DNA of 64,000 nt from Notospermus geniculatus (GCA_002633025.1 NMRB01000125.1:313983-377982), one strand, 5' to 3'; counted from the stretch's first letter, positions 22,422-32,649 are shown. Made by a program: numbers and translations. Notes: generated by a model not told the origin, from the sequence alone.

Positions 22422-22535
22422 GTAAGTTCTTTATAAATACAAAAATTCTCATCTGAATAACATTCGGCTGAAATCCCACTACCTGATTGTCTGTGCCTTA
22501 TTATCGACTAGTTCTTGAATGCATGCCTTTTTCAG

Positions 22536-22820
22536 CTCCACCAGGGAAACCATCAATACGGGACAGTAAAAACACGGTGACAACTGTAACTGAAGTAAAC
22601 GCTGGATCTAGCTTCTCGTTTACTTGCACAAAAGCTGATAGTGGAGTGATCCCTGATGCTTGGGAATGGTACAAGGATAACACCAAGATCACTGCTGGTG
22701 TCACAGGAGCAGTCTTCAACAAGGCAGCTGTGGCGGGAGATGCAGGGTCGTATACTTGTAAAGCTCTAAAAGGTGGCCTTTCCAGTGCTGCATCCGATAT
22801 GTTGATAATGCAGGTGAACG
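22536..22820 (+). CDS. LamG-Ig gene 1, array Ig exon j
   Basis: 285 bp, phase 1-1. Variant blocks: VTEVNAGSS, YKDN, ITAGVTGAV, FNKAAVAGD, DAGSYTC, KALKGG, MLIMQ. Last exon of the regular period. Confidence 0.8.
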
Positions 22821-22937
22821 GTAAGTTATTTTCCAATGGAAAAATTTCTCATTTGGATAACATTTCCAGCTGAAATCCAACTACATGTATCTGATTGTCT
22901 GTGCCAAATTATCGACTACTTTAGTAATCTCTTGCAT

Positions 22938-23036
22938 GTCTTCAACAAGGCAGCAGTGGCGGGGATGCAGGGTCGTATACTCGTAAAGCTCTAAAATATG
23001 TTCTTTCCAGTGTTGCATCCGATGTTTTGACAATTG
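22938..23036 (+). pseudogene. Ig exon remnant fused to intron sequence
   Basis: The intron phrase CTTGCATGTCTT runs straight into the exon middle (CAACAAGGCAGCAG). The acceptor and the first half of the domain are missing. One base is lost after GCGGGG, and the second Ig Cys codon reads CGT (Arg). It ends near a GTAAG. It looks like a deletion at the shared GTCTT. Confidence 0.75.
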
Positions 23037-23068
23037 GTAAGTTGGAGAACGTGCTCATAATGATAATG

Positions 23069-23478
23069 GAGAGGATGCGGAGCTTTTCGACTCCGACTCC
23101 GACTTCAACTACGAGAGTGAATTGCAGTCCGCTGTGGACATCCTTGATAAAAACGATTTTATAGACGTTTGCAAATCGTAAAATGCCATAACTTTGTGGC
23201 AGAATAATTTTGACTCGTAATCGGAAGTGCGCATTAATCGCAAATCGTAGTCGTCATGGTCGTGTCTCAAAGTCGTAACGACTTGGATTACGACTTCAAC
23301 ATACATTATTTATCCGCACTTCCGATTTATATGGCCAATTTTTTCTGCCTTCAATTTATGGTGTTTGACGAATTGAAAACTTCTATCACATCGTTTTTAT
23401 CAAGGATGTCCATAAGGGACTGTAATTCACTCTCGTAGTTCAAGTCGGAGTCGGAGTCGGAAAGCTGCGCATCCTCTC
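23069..23478. mobile_element. MITE-like element with ~90-bp terminal inverted repeats
   Basis: Ends GAGAGGATGCGGAGCTTT and AAAGCTGCGCATCCTCTC. The arms carry GACTCCGACTCCGAC against GTCGGAGTCGGAGTC. It is inserted in the intron between array exon j and the exon at 23543. No coding sequence. Confidence 0.7.
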
Positions 23479-23542
23479 TAAAATCTCTTCATTTCATTCT
23501 TCACCTGTATTTTGTCGACTATTCCTGCATGTCTAGTTTTAG

Positions 23543-23827
23543 CTCCACCAGGGAAACCGTCTATACGGGACAGTAAAAACATAGTGACAAGTGCAGTCCA
23601 AGTGAACGCGGGATCTACCTTCTCAGTTACTTGCACAAAAGCTGATAGTGGAGTGATCCCTGATGCTTGGGAATGGTACAAGGATAACACCAAGATCACT
23701 TCTGGCGTCACAGGAGCGGTCTTCAGCAAGGCAGCAGTGGCGGAGGATACAGGGTCGTATACTTGTAAAGCTCTAAAAGGTGGCCTTTCCAGTGTTGCAT
23801 CCGATGTATTGATAATACAGCTGAATG
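23543..23827 (+). CDS. LamG-Ig gene 1, Ig exon after the MITE
   Basis: 285 bp, acceptor TTTTAG, donor G|GTGAGT, phase 1-1. Variant blocks: AVQVNAGST, FSVTCTKA, YKDN, FSKAAVAED, KALKGG, VLIIQLNG. Its FSVTC and AED features match gene 2 exon 40052-40333. Confidence 0.8.
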
Positions 23828-23987
23828 GTGAGTATATGCAGTTGTTTATTAGGTGAGGTTTTACACATTAATCATGGAACCGAATTTTCGAAGAATCGTC
23901 TTGACTGAAATGGACATGGTTCCGGTACTTAGATAGGGCTTTCAAATTCTTTTCCTAGTAGGATTTCAACTTTTTTTTTTACTTCAG

Positions 23988-24272
23988 TACCTCCTGAAAC
24001 CCCTTCTATCCGGGATGCTGATAACTCTTTGGTAACTGCAACCACCGTGAAGGCCGGTGTCACCTTTTCCTTCACGTGTACGAAGGGTGCTAATGGAGTC
24101 GTCCCAGACGCATGGCAGTGGTATAAGTCAAGCGACAGGATTACCACGGGTGTGACTGGTGCTGTGTTCAGTAAGATGGCAGCGTCCGTAGATACCGGCT
24201 CATATAGTTGCAAAGCATTGAGGAGTGGCCTCTCTAGCCCATCTTCTGCTCCTCTTGTATTAACTGTCAGCG
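23988..24272 (+). CDS. LamG-Ig gene 1, last visible Ig exon
   Basis: 285 bp, acceptor ACTTCAG after a T-run, donor G|GTAGGT, phase 1-1. It encodes a clearly diverged Ig domain: PPETPSIRD, FSFTCTKGANG, WQWYKSS, DTGSYSCKA, LVLTVSG. The E-to-Q change next to the core Trp and the KSS loop separate it from the array. If the donor is not used, the frame runs on for about 22 residues to a stop at 24338-24340; this could be an alternative end, but the tail overlaps a hairpin and looks non-coding. I found no later exon for gene 1. Confidence 0.8.
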
Positions 24273-24288
24273 GTAGGTATGAATTATT

Positions 24289-24318
24289 ATGGTCCCTACA
24301 TATCAATGTAGGGACCAT
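24289..24318. repeat. short hairpin after last Ig exon
   Basis: Perfect arms ATGGTCCCTACAT around ATCA. It begins about 16 bp after the exon's donor. Confidence 0.6.
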
Positions 24319-24546
24319 CTTGATATCACTGGGTAGGTAGGAAATTTTTATTTATTTCTACCTTTCTATCTTCTTCCACACTCAATTGGGACATGATTCC
24401 AAGAAAACCACTCAATCACTGCAAAATCATGTAGTACTATCATATAGTTTATATTTGTATCCAGGTCTGAAAGGTTAGATAGTTTCAAAAAAATTAACTT
24501 ACGGTGGTTTTTGAAGACTGTTTTATCCTGAAGTGATGAAGTTTTA

Positions 24547-24580
24547 ACTGAGGGAGATATTTAAAAATATCTCCCTCAGT
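24547..24580. repeat. short hairpin
   Basis: ACTGAGGGAGATATTT is mirrored by AAATATCTCCCTCAGT and followed by a T-run. Confidence 0.6.
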
Positions 24581-25370
24581 TTTTTTTTGGTTGTTTCGGG
24601 CTGGTACGATGGATCCGTATCCAGGTCGACCACTTTGCCCTTCCTCTGATCTCTGAAGACAGTCTCCTCCCCGCCCTCCCCCTTCCCAGCCTGGCCCCTT
24701 GGGTTCAAGCTTGAAGTCAGAAGGTTCAAGCTTGAAGATTGAACTCCGGATTCAAGCTTGAAGATTGAATGAGCCTTCTGGGCTTTCGTACATGCGGCAT
24801 GCCAATTAGCTCTTCTTCATTCTCACGATACGATAGACGACCATTGGCCGGTGACGTCAGCAGCAAGAAATCAGTGACGAGCCAACCGCCTAATTACTTA
24901 TTCACTGAACTGAGCCGAGGACGCGTGCAATCAACTGTCAAAACTACAATTGCCGGGGTTATTATTGGTAATCGTCACGTCTAGTTAGTTGTGTATATGT
25001 ATAAAATGAACTTACCTGGCGTTGCATTCGTTACTTCTGCCATACTCCTTCAATCCAGCCTGTTGAATGTCTGAATGCAGAACCCAATCTAGTGATGACG
25101 TCAGCAACTGCCCGGATTCACAGCAATACCTCTGCAGCTTCGATTCATGCGCGAAGTTTGCTCACTTTCATACAAAAACAAGGAGTTGGCTACCTATTGA
25201 TGTTGTTTAATCTTTAAATAACAAAATAACCAAGACGTGGCATTGCCGCAGAATATTTTATTGGTACGGGTACAATGTTTGTGAGTTGGTCGCACAAAGT
25301 GGTAGCACTACATTACGGCGCCAATATACATTGCGACACACTGGTCTAAATGGGTTTTGGCCTGGGAGGA

Positions 25371-25405
<35 letters not shown>

Positions 25406-25455
25406 GACGTCTCAGGTATGCCCACATAACCTAGCTGAGCTACGCTCAGCTAGGT
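24581..25455. other. intergenic or intronic DNA
   Basis: Contains three copies of the TTCAAGCTTGAAG motif (24712-24765) and a (CA)n tract at 25373-25402. No exon was recognised. Confidence 0.4.
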
Positions 25456-26036
25456 AAAAAAGGGTTCTAAGAGGGTTCTTGGCCTTTCATAGAACCTTCA
25501 GCTACTAAAAGGTTCTATCTAGAACCCCAAGGAACTTTTGGATATTAAAACCATGCCGAGAAATTAGGGATTGCACCCGATTTACCCTGCTCAGCTGATT
25601 TGCCAACTATATCTGTGAGGTTTGAAACAAACAAAATAATGTATGCATAACACGAAAAAGAACTTGACTACCAAAATAAAGCTGTGAGGGTTCTTCCACA
25701 GTGACTGCCACTGTGGGAGAACCCTTTGAGGGTTCTCCCACAGTAGCAGCCACTCTGGGAGAACCCTTGCAGAGGGGTCCTGTGTAGTACCCTCAAAATT
25801 TAATAGCAGATTTCTCTACGAAGTTCGATGCAAAAGTTTACCTATTTTATCCGACCTCATGAATCAACTATTACATCAGCTGGAGAACGGTGTATCGGTT
25901 GTATTCTCACGCATTTATTACCCGGATTTCTCGATATGTTTTTTAGCACCCTGAAGTTGTTTAAGGGTTCTAGATAGAACCCTTTAGTAGCAGAAGGTTC
26001 TGTGAAAGGCCGAGAACCCTCTTAGAACCCTTTTTC
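25456..26036. repeat. palindromic element with AAGGGTTCTAAGAGGGTTCT ends
   Basis: The left end is mirrored at 26036 (GAACCCTCTTAGAACCCTT). Inner pieces such as GGTTCTATCTAGAACC and GGTTCTAGATAGAACC also pair, and a nested AGGGTTCTCCCACAGT repeat lies at about 25685-25765. Confidence 0.55.
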
Positions 26037-26302
26037 TTAGAATGCATGATTGTGCTAATGTTTTTGATGATTATTTTCTTCAATTATAAATCATCAAGAT
26101 TTTCAGTACTACCATTATTCACAACTTCATTTTTACCAGTTCGCGGCGCAACTAAGAATGTGCACTCACTGTCGTCTATACATAGAAGAAGTAACGATGG
26201 TATATGTATCCCTTGGCTTTGGTTTGTATGTACGAAGACCGTGTGAGTGGAGGGTCGTAAGGTTGGGCGACCTGGCGTTAGAAGTCGTTGTTGTCTCGGC
26301 AA

Positions 26303-26420
26303 TAGGGAGGTTTCGCAAGCGCCCGGTTAGGCCATATGACGACGTTTATCTATTGTTTGGGTATACCCACACAATAGATAAACGTCGTCGCGGGACCGGG
26401 CGATGGCGAAACCTCCCTAA
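26303..26420. repeat. ~50-bp-arm palindromic element
   Basis: TAGGGAGGTTTCGC at the left and GCGAAACCTCCCTA at the right, with GACGACGTTTATCTATTG mirrored around GGGTATACCC. The open frame at 26158-26733 crosses it and is not convincing as a gene. Confidence 0.65.
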
Positions 26421-26759
26421 TGAAGCCCGGCGTTTCGCCGGTAGTCTCGCACCGCCAGCCTCTGATCTCGCTCCGCTTCCTACGCTTGGATCAGAGTCTG
26501 GCCCCAGACGCATTCATTCTGGTTATGCTAACGGTTCCACAGGTGGCGCTCACACACAGACGTTGATTCAAACGCGCCGTGAGTATTTCTTAACGTACCG
26601 CAATAAAAAACTGAAACAAAGTCTCAAATTAGTCGTATCGAGCTTTATGACACATATTCTTCACATTTTAATAATTTCCTGTATTTTTATCATCATTCCT
26701 TCGACATATATAGAAGCTGAATCGATGCTCTGACTTAACGAATAGCTCTGTGTATGAAT

Positions 26760-27690
26760 TACATCCGGGTATGCGCGCCCAGAATCGGGGTGCGGGCAAC
26801 CTCGTACCCAGGGTTTTGTGCGCTCCTGGGCTCTGGGTTGACGCTTAGTGAGCGAGTTAGGTCCGAGGTTGTCTGAGCGAACAAAACCCCTGGGGACGAG
26901 GTTGGGGTGCGGGTACCCGGATGTGATTACGAAAATACTTCGTCTGGGGTGGTCCCTCCCCGGTGAGCACTACTGCCACCTGGAGGGAACAGCTGGAGCT
27001 GGTCTATTTCGCCGGTTATCGCTCTCGGTTAATTGTTGCAGTCAACCTCGCCAGGAGGCGATAATCTCCTCCTGGCCTCACTTATCGCCAAAAGACGACA
27101 GCAAAGTTCTCGCGGACCAATACGGTATAAATTATCCTGATTGGTGCTCTGTGAATCACGAATGGGTCCGCTGGAATTGGACCCGTAGTGACTCCTATTG
27201 GTCAGCTGGCTGACAGCTGCAATTGAGGTTATACGCCATACTCTTTTCCAAAGCATCGTACTCATGTTCTCTTGTGGAGGCACTCGTGCTGCTTGCGGCC
27301 CCAAATCCCTTTGCGTTACATGCATTAATCATCAAAACGCTAATACTGACATCCATACAAGTTGCCCCAGAGTTTTGAACGGCATTGGGATCGAATAAAG
27401 TCTCCTAAACAACCTCGGAGTTTACCATTGTAGACCCAGGAATATTGGTTTTAAAAGTGGTAGAGAAGATGGTATTTCAGGTAACCTAAAAATACAAGTA
27501 TTTTTATGTAGCTCTGCTACATGAATAATTTGCGCCGCTGTCGGTTTACTAGGTCTGGAAAATAAACTTGGACCAGGAGTTTTTGAGTTCTGTTGGATTA
27601 GTGTTACATGTATGTTAGATCGCCTTCGCCCTTTGGATCAGTCTTAAATCATAAGGGGACGGAAAGGTCGAGGCTGACCCTCTCAGACAT
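26760..27690. other. spacer with no recognised gene
   Basis: Contains an imperfect inverted pair around GGGTTTTGTGCGC/CAAAACCCC (about 26770-26910) and three CCAAT-type boxes in 27115-27205. No coding family or RNA gene was recognised. Confidence 0.35.
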
Positions 27691-27697
27691 TCATTCA

Positions 27698-27808
27698 GAG
27701 AATAGAAAGGGCAACTCCCAACTTGGTTCTAGACATATTTATTTACAAATTTGCATTACATGTATTTATCTAGAACCAAGTTGGGAGTTGCCCTTTTTTC
27801 TATTCTCT
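27698..27808. repeat. long hairpin, ~43-bp arms
   Basis: GAGAATAGAAAGGGCAACTC at the left is mirrored at the right end. The arms continue through CCAACTTGGTTCTAGA. The loop is a ~30-bp AT-rich spacer. Confidence 0.75.
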
Positions 27809-27992
27809 ACATTTTCATAATGAGGCAACCCCTGTTGAATCCTCGTGGATCCTTGGGAAAGGGCTAATCCTTGTCGGTAGCCAGCTGAAGAATTCTCTCA
27901 GAAATGTCAGAGGAAAATCTCAAAGGAGCACCTGTGCGGAAATCGAAGACACTACTCTGGCAAGAAATTACGTCTGTGCAATCGAACCTTAA

Positions 27993-28164
27993 AGGAGTTA
28001 GACGCCGAAGTTGTAAACACTCACTCACTGGTTCTCTATCCACGGGCGCCTGCGGTGCTGCCACCTATTGTCGGTGATATCCACCTGCACGAAGGAATAA
28101 AACTAGTTTGCCGACCATATTTGTAAACAAACCAGCTTGTTTACAACTTCGGCGTCTAACTCCT
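27993..28164. mobile_element. TTAA-flanked MITE
   Basis: TTAA at 27989-27992 and 28165-28168; ends AGGAGTTAGACGCCGAAGTT are inverted repeats. The target site fits piggyBac-type mobilisation. Confidence 0.65.
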
Positions 28165-28209
28165 TTAAGACACTGCTAAGTTTGGGGACGCAGACAGCGT
28201 GCTTTCAAG

Positions 28210-28487
28210 GCGGTTACACACTCTTAGCCGAAAAGGTTCTTTGGTGCCACACCGATTTGAGAACCCTCGGGTTGTTTAAGAACCCGTAGAGGTTTCAGAT
28301 AGAACCTTTCCCTCAGACAACTGAAACCTTTATGGGTTCTTTTGCGACAGAAAGGTTCTATGGAACCCTCTCGGGCTTTAAAGCCTGAGAGGGTTCCTTA
28401 GAGAAGGATCTACATGTATATAAAACCTTGGGGTTCCTCTGGTAAGGCACAAAGAACCCCTGAAGGACCTTTTTGGCAAAGAGTGCA
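28210..28487. repeat. AGAACC-rich palindromic element
   Basis: Ends with CACTCTTAGCCGAAAAGGTT and a matching inverted CCTTTTTGGCAAAGAGTG. It is related in motif content to the 25456-26036 element. Confidence 0.45.
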
Positions 28488-28609
28488 GGTTCAAAGAAAA
28501 ACGGTTTTATCGAAGAAAAGGCTTAAACTAGAAATTGAAAAATCAGGGCGGTGTATTCGAGACGAAATTCAATATCGAGGCATACAACAGTAAATCTGTT
28601 GAGCAAGCA

Positions 28610-28986
28610 AAAAGGGAAGTGACGTCATCGAATAGCGACATAATCGCGCCCTGCTTCAATCGCCGACGACGCCGATTTCGTCCGTACACTGAGACAACCA
28701 ATGGGACGGATACAGACCCGATCGCTGCCACACCGATTTGTTAGCTCACTGCGCTACTGGCCATTCATGAAGAGCCGCACCCGTCGAGAGAGGATTGTAA
28801 GTGGCATTTCAGCTCTGGGTGAATTCAGTTGGTGCAATCTAGCGGGTTCTGACAAGAATCAGTCATTTTAAGTCAGACAATATTCCGCTTTTTCAAAGGA
28901 TAACTTTCACGAGTGAGTGACGAGACGACATAAAGACGACAATTCGCTGTTTATTTCATCCAATCAGTACGTGTAAAAAGGAATTC
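28610..28986 (+). promoter_or_regulatory. putative promoter and 5' UTR of LamG-Ig gene 2
   Basis: It has the same motif order as the gene 1 promoter: TGACGTCATCGAATAG at 28620, a GACGGATA-type block near 28703, and TGGGTGAATTCAGTTGGTGC at 28816-28835. The last block is identical to gene 1 over 20 bases. The 5' UTR also shares AAAGACGACAATT. This supports a common promoter inherited at gene duplication. Confidence 0.55.
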
Positions 28987-29041
28987 ATGTTGTTTGACAC
29001 TGGATTAATTTTGATGTTGAGCCTGTACCTCGGGTTATCGG
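28987..29041 (+). CDS. LamG-Ig gene 2, exon 1: signal peptide
   Basis: ATG followed by 17 further codons rich in Leu (LILMLSLYLGLS), ending at G|GTAAGT in phase 1. It aligns with gene 1 exon 1 with one extra residue near the N-terminus. It predicts a secreted protein. The next coding exon recognised is 7.2 kb downstream; the intron is filled with repeats. Confidence 0.75.
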
Positions 29042-29056
29042 GTAAGTTTTTGACAT

Positions 29057-29195
29057 TGGCGAGTTTTCGCAAAGCCACCGAAACGCCAACGCGAACGTCT
29101 ATCCTTTTGTTCGGTGCTCTCTTCGTGCCATCGAACAATAGGATTGGCGTTCGCGTTGGCGTTTCGGGGGCTTTGCTAAAACTCTATATTAATAT
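29057..29195. repeat. palindromic MITE (GTTTTCGCAAAGC / GGCTTTGC family)
   Basis: Left arm GAGTTTTCGCAAAGCC with ACGCCAACGCGAACG; right arm with CGTTCGCGTTGGCG and GGGGGCTTTG. Further copies lie at 60915-61090, 62095-62200 and 62201-62332. Confidence 0.65.
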
Positions 29196-29199
29196 GGAG

Positions 29200-29345
29200 G
29201 TTTTCTTACTCTCAACGGGATATCTTACTTATTTGTTAAAGCGTTCTTACGCCGATTTAACCGGTTTTCTTACTCGTGACCTTAACGCGTTTTCTTTCCG
29301 TATTTAACGGGTTTTCTTACTCTTCCGAAATAATCAAAAGTAAGA
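29200..29345. repeat. dispersed repeat, inverted copy at 33940-34110
   Basis: Segments such as TTAACGGGTTTTCTTACTC recur on the opposite strand at 33940-34110. Both copies keep a similar open frame (TRFLxVFNGFSxSSE), possibly a relic of a mobile-element protein. I cannot name it. Confidence 0.45.
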
Positions 29346-29459
29346 CCGAAAAAGCTTTTTATGCCACCGACTTCCGAAAAAGTCGGGGGCATTATGTCGT
29401 GGCGCGTGCGTCGGTGTCGGTGTCGTCGTCGGTGTCGGTGTCCCTTAACATTTGGTTTC

Positions 29460-30015
29460 CGTCAATTAGCTTGAGAACGCTTTGACCGATCAGCCTGAAT
29501 TTTTTTGTGAGGGTTGGTCTCTATGAGGGGACGGTTCCTTTCGATGACCAGCTCCGCCGCCCATCCAAGATGGCGGCTGTGGTGGCCAGCGTGAAATCCG
29601 TTTCCGTCGATTAACTTCAGAACGCTTTGACCGATCAACCTGAATTTTTTTGTGAGGGTTGATCTCTATGAGGGGACGGTTCCTTTCGATGACCAGCTCC
29701 GCCGCCCTTCCAAGATGGCGGCTATGGTGGCCAGCGTGAAATCCGTTTCCGTCGATTAACTTCNGAGGGTTGGTCTCTATAAGGGGACGGTTCCTTTCGA
29801 CGACCAGCTCCGCCACCCATCCAGGATGGCGGCTATGGTGGCCATCTTGAAATTGGCTTCCGTTGATTAACTTGAGAACGCTTTGCACAATCAACCTGAA
29901 TTTTTTGTGAGAGTTTGCATCTATGAGGGGACGGTTCCTTTCGATGACCAGCTCTGCCGCCCATCCAAGATGGCGGCTATGGTGGCCATCTTGAAATCGA
30001 GTTTCCGTCAATTAA
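29460..30015. repeat. minisatellite, ~125-160 bp unit, four copies
   Basis: Each unit carries GGGGACGGTTCCTTTCGA, a CCGCC(C)ATCC stretch, (A/G)GATGGCGGCT and a GATTAACTT/GATTAATTT-like end. A single N at 29764 interrupts the third unit. The motif AAGATGGCGGC equals the known YY1 binding core. Confidence 0.75.
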
Positions 30016-31110
30016 TTTCAGATTGCTTCGCCCACAAACAACATACCAGTCGGGGGCATATGCCACGCTCTGCGTTGCTCTTGTTATCTTATTCAACATC
30101 GTTGTCTTCATGGTGCTCAACGGAAGGCTAGCTACATGTAATCCCGCAAAAAAAGTATAAGCGACGTATGCACGCGGTTACACAGGTTGCATGGCTTGTT
30201 GATTCATACTTTTGCGCCGACTATTATGGCACGTTTGCGTTTCGCTATTTTTAACCCTTTTGCTATCGCATTGGGAATTTTGTTTATTTTGAAATAAAGA
30301 CCCTTAACGTGCTCACTATGTATGGGAGTATAGTACATGCACTTGTATTTGAATCTGGGCTCGTCTTCACCGTAGGCCTATTGAATCATAAAACAACAAC
30401 GTGGAGGCCGAAGCACAGAAAGTATTAAAGACGTAGGCAAAATGGGGAGTAGGCAAAATAGTGACATTTTGTCGGGGCAACGAGGATGAACCATTTGAAA
30501 CGGTAACCGAGCGTATCACTCCGCTTGGGACGAGAAAGATGTGACCTCTTTTTATTATAGCGTGGGTGGCTACGCGCATTAGCCAAAATATCCATTTTAA
30601 CAGGTTGTTCTTGCCATCAAAGTGCATAAATGGTCATAAACGTTTCCCAGATATCTATAGACTCAGAAATGATAGGTACATTACCTGATTATAGGATGGG
30701 AAAAGAGAAATTCGTTTCGGAGAGCGCCAACGAGTAGCTGCATCTGAACCCGTGTGCTGCGAGCGAGTACGAGTGAACTTTCGGGAAACTCCCTATATTG
30801 ATGACGTAGAACGCAAAAAAGGAAATCACCTCGTACTCGTACTCGGAGTCGGGCGGCTGCTAATCCTGTCTAATACTTCATGTAAACTGTTAGGTATCCG
30901 GTATCCATCTATGATAGATCCGCAATGAACCTTAGAAACGACCTGATGACAAATCCCTTCAGCCAATCAGGGAATTATCTTGGCAGTTTTATAACGGATG
31001 TTAGTTATGATTACTACGTCAAACAAATGGCACGAAGTGGAATATTTGGAGACCATTTGGTGACATTGATGCCATTTTAAGTGAGAGCCTGAATATTTAG
31101 GAACTTGACA
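30016..31110. other. intron of gene 2, no feature supported
   Basis: A weak inverted pair (GCTCTCCGAAACG-type arms and CGTACTCGTACTCGGAG) lies at about 30715-30870. Otherwise nothing was recognised. Confidence 0.35.
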
Positions 31111-31113
31111 CCA

Positions 31114-31468
31114 GCGACGCTACTGGAAATGAGGACCCAGGAGACGCCACTGACTTGAAAATTCATCATTTCACCCTAGGAATGAAGACCCTGGAGACGC
31201 CAATGACTTGCCAAATTCATCATTTCACCCTAGGAATGAAGACCCTGGAGACGCCACTGACTTGCCAAATTCATCATTTCACCCTAGGAATGAAGACCCT
31301 GGAGACGCCACTGGCTTGCCAAATTCATCATTTCACCCTAGGAATGAAGATCCTGGAGACGCCAATGACTTGTCAAATTCATCATTTCACCCTAGGAATG
31401 AAGACCCTAGAGACGCCAATGACTTGCCCAATTTATCTTTTCACCCTAGGAATGATGAAATCGACCAA
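31114..31468 (+). repeat. 54-bp minisatellite with coding-like period
   Basis: CACCCTAGG recurs every 54 bases (31172, 31226, 31280, 31334, 31388, 31442). The period equals 18 codons and two frames stay open. One frame reads FHPRNEDPGDATDLPNSS per repeat, the other HHFTLGMKTLETPMTCQI. The first unit has a one-base loss. An AG lies just before the array (ATTTAG at about 31099). Whether it is an exon is unknown. Confidence 0.7.
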
Positions 31469-32213
31469 TGTGAATACCACCGTCGGAATACCCCCGGAAA
31501 TACCGCAGCTAATGAAGGAACAATACCAAGACTCTCCCTGAATATTGCAAATAATTGAACACACGTTGTCTTTAGATGCATCCATGATATCCGTTTTCAA
31601 TAAGGTGAAGGTGTCAAAGATGTCCAAAGAATTTACTGCAAGAATTTATCCCTGGGTACACATCGATTCTCTTGCTGAAGACCTGGGATTAATCATAAAG
31701 ACATCAAACACCTATTCATAGGAACCACTTGAGCACACTCTGTTTCTTGTCCGATGAGTTCCAGTTTTTCTCACCAGATGGCTCTGATCACCCTAATTTA
31801 CATGTAAAAATAATATTTCTAATCAAATAGCCCTGAGTCCAAATTTGTGAAGAATGACCAATTCATAAAGGTGCCAGGGCTGGATAATAATTACAAGCCC
31901 CAATCCCTAGCACGAAGGAGGTTCAACGGGTTACCCAATCCTCTCGGATAAGGGAAGACGCACGTTGATTCCTTCAGTGTAGCTCTGCTAAATGTTCCAC
32001 ATCACAAGAACTACTGAATGGAATCGTATGGAATTTTCACACATCATGGAGAAGACCCATAGCTATCGTATAAAACAATTGGAAGAAGTTTCATTGAAAA
32101 TTTCTTTGGGTATCACGTTTTTCTCAGAGATGTCGCAAACCGTGTGTGAAACCTTGATGTCTTTATGGTTTAATACATGTAGGATGCAAGGACAAACGAG
32201 TGGGTGTTCGTAA

Positions 32214-32638
32214 TGCCCCAATCACACTGAGCTTCTAGTTCTTAGTACGTTCTTGAAAATTTTGCCGAACAGGTGTAATGTTTTTCACTGCCCCCCGTTG
32301 TCAATGTCCCCCAACAAAAGACTGACGGAATAAGCCGCGACCCGACAATAGGGGAGGCACTGATAAACATGCCTTTCTGTATTTGAGTGTCCGCCACACA
32401 ATAAAGCGGGCAGTGTCATATGGGAGGCATTCTCATACATTACACCTGTTCAAACTGTGTGCGAACAGAGTGGACTAGTGGTAACTTTTACAGTCTTTTT
32501 ACGAACTTCATGGACAGGAAGGGTGCTCCAGAACATCGATGCATTATTTGGCCAACGTTACACGTTGTAGCCCGTTGTACGATTTTTTTGGGGGACGCGG
32601 CAGGACGTTTTGAGAACTACTTCAGTGTGACAGGCCCT
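32214..32638 (-). mobile_element. Harbinger-like MITE with nested insertion
   Basis: Same family as 4191-4436 but reversed, with ends CCAATCACACTGAGC and TTCAGTGTGACAGGCC. A ~177-bp inner element (32272-32448, ends GGTGTAATG/CATTACACC) interrupts it. Confidence 0.65.
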
Positions 32639-32649
32639 TAAGCTTCACC

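Noticed and set aside
18516-24272. Dscam-style strictly exclusive exon cluster
   Set aside because: Because all exons are phase 1-1, joining several is in frame, so exclusivity cannot be inferred from sequence; only modularity can.
26158-26733. 191-codon frame with a hydrophobic C-terminus, considered as a terminal exon of gene 1
   Set aside because: It spans a clear palindromic element, lacks a good acceptor, and shows no domain.
26930-27100. Possible small nuclear RNA gene
   Set aside because: The start looked faintly like a snRNA, but no known stem, Sm site or promoter element could be matched.
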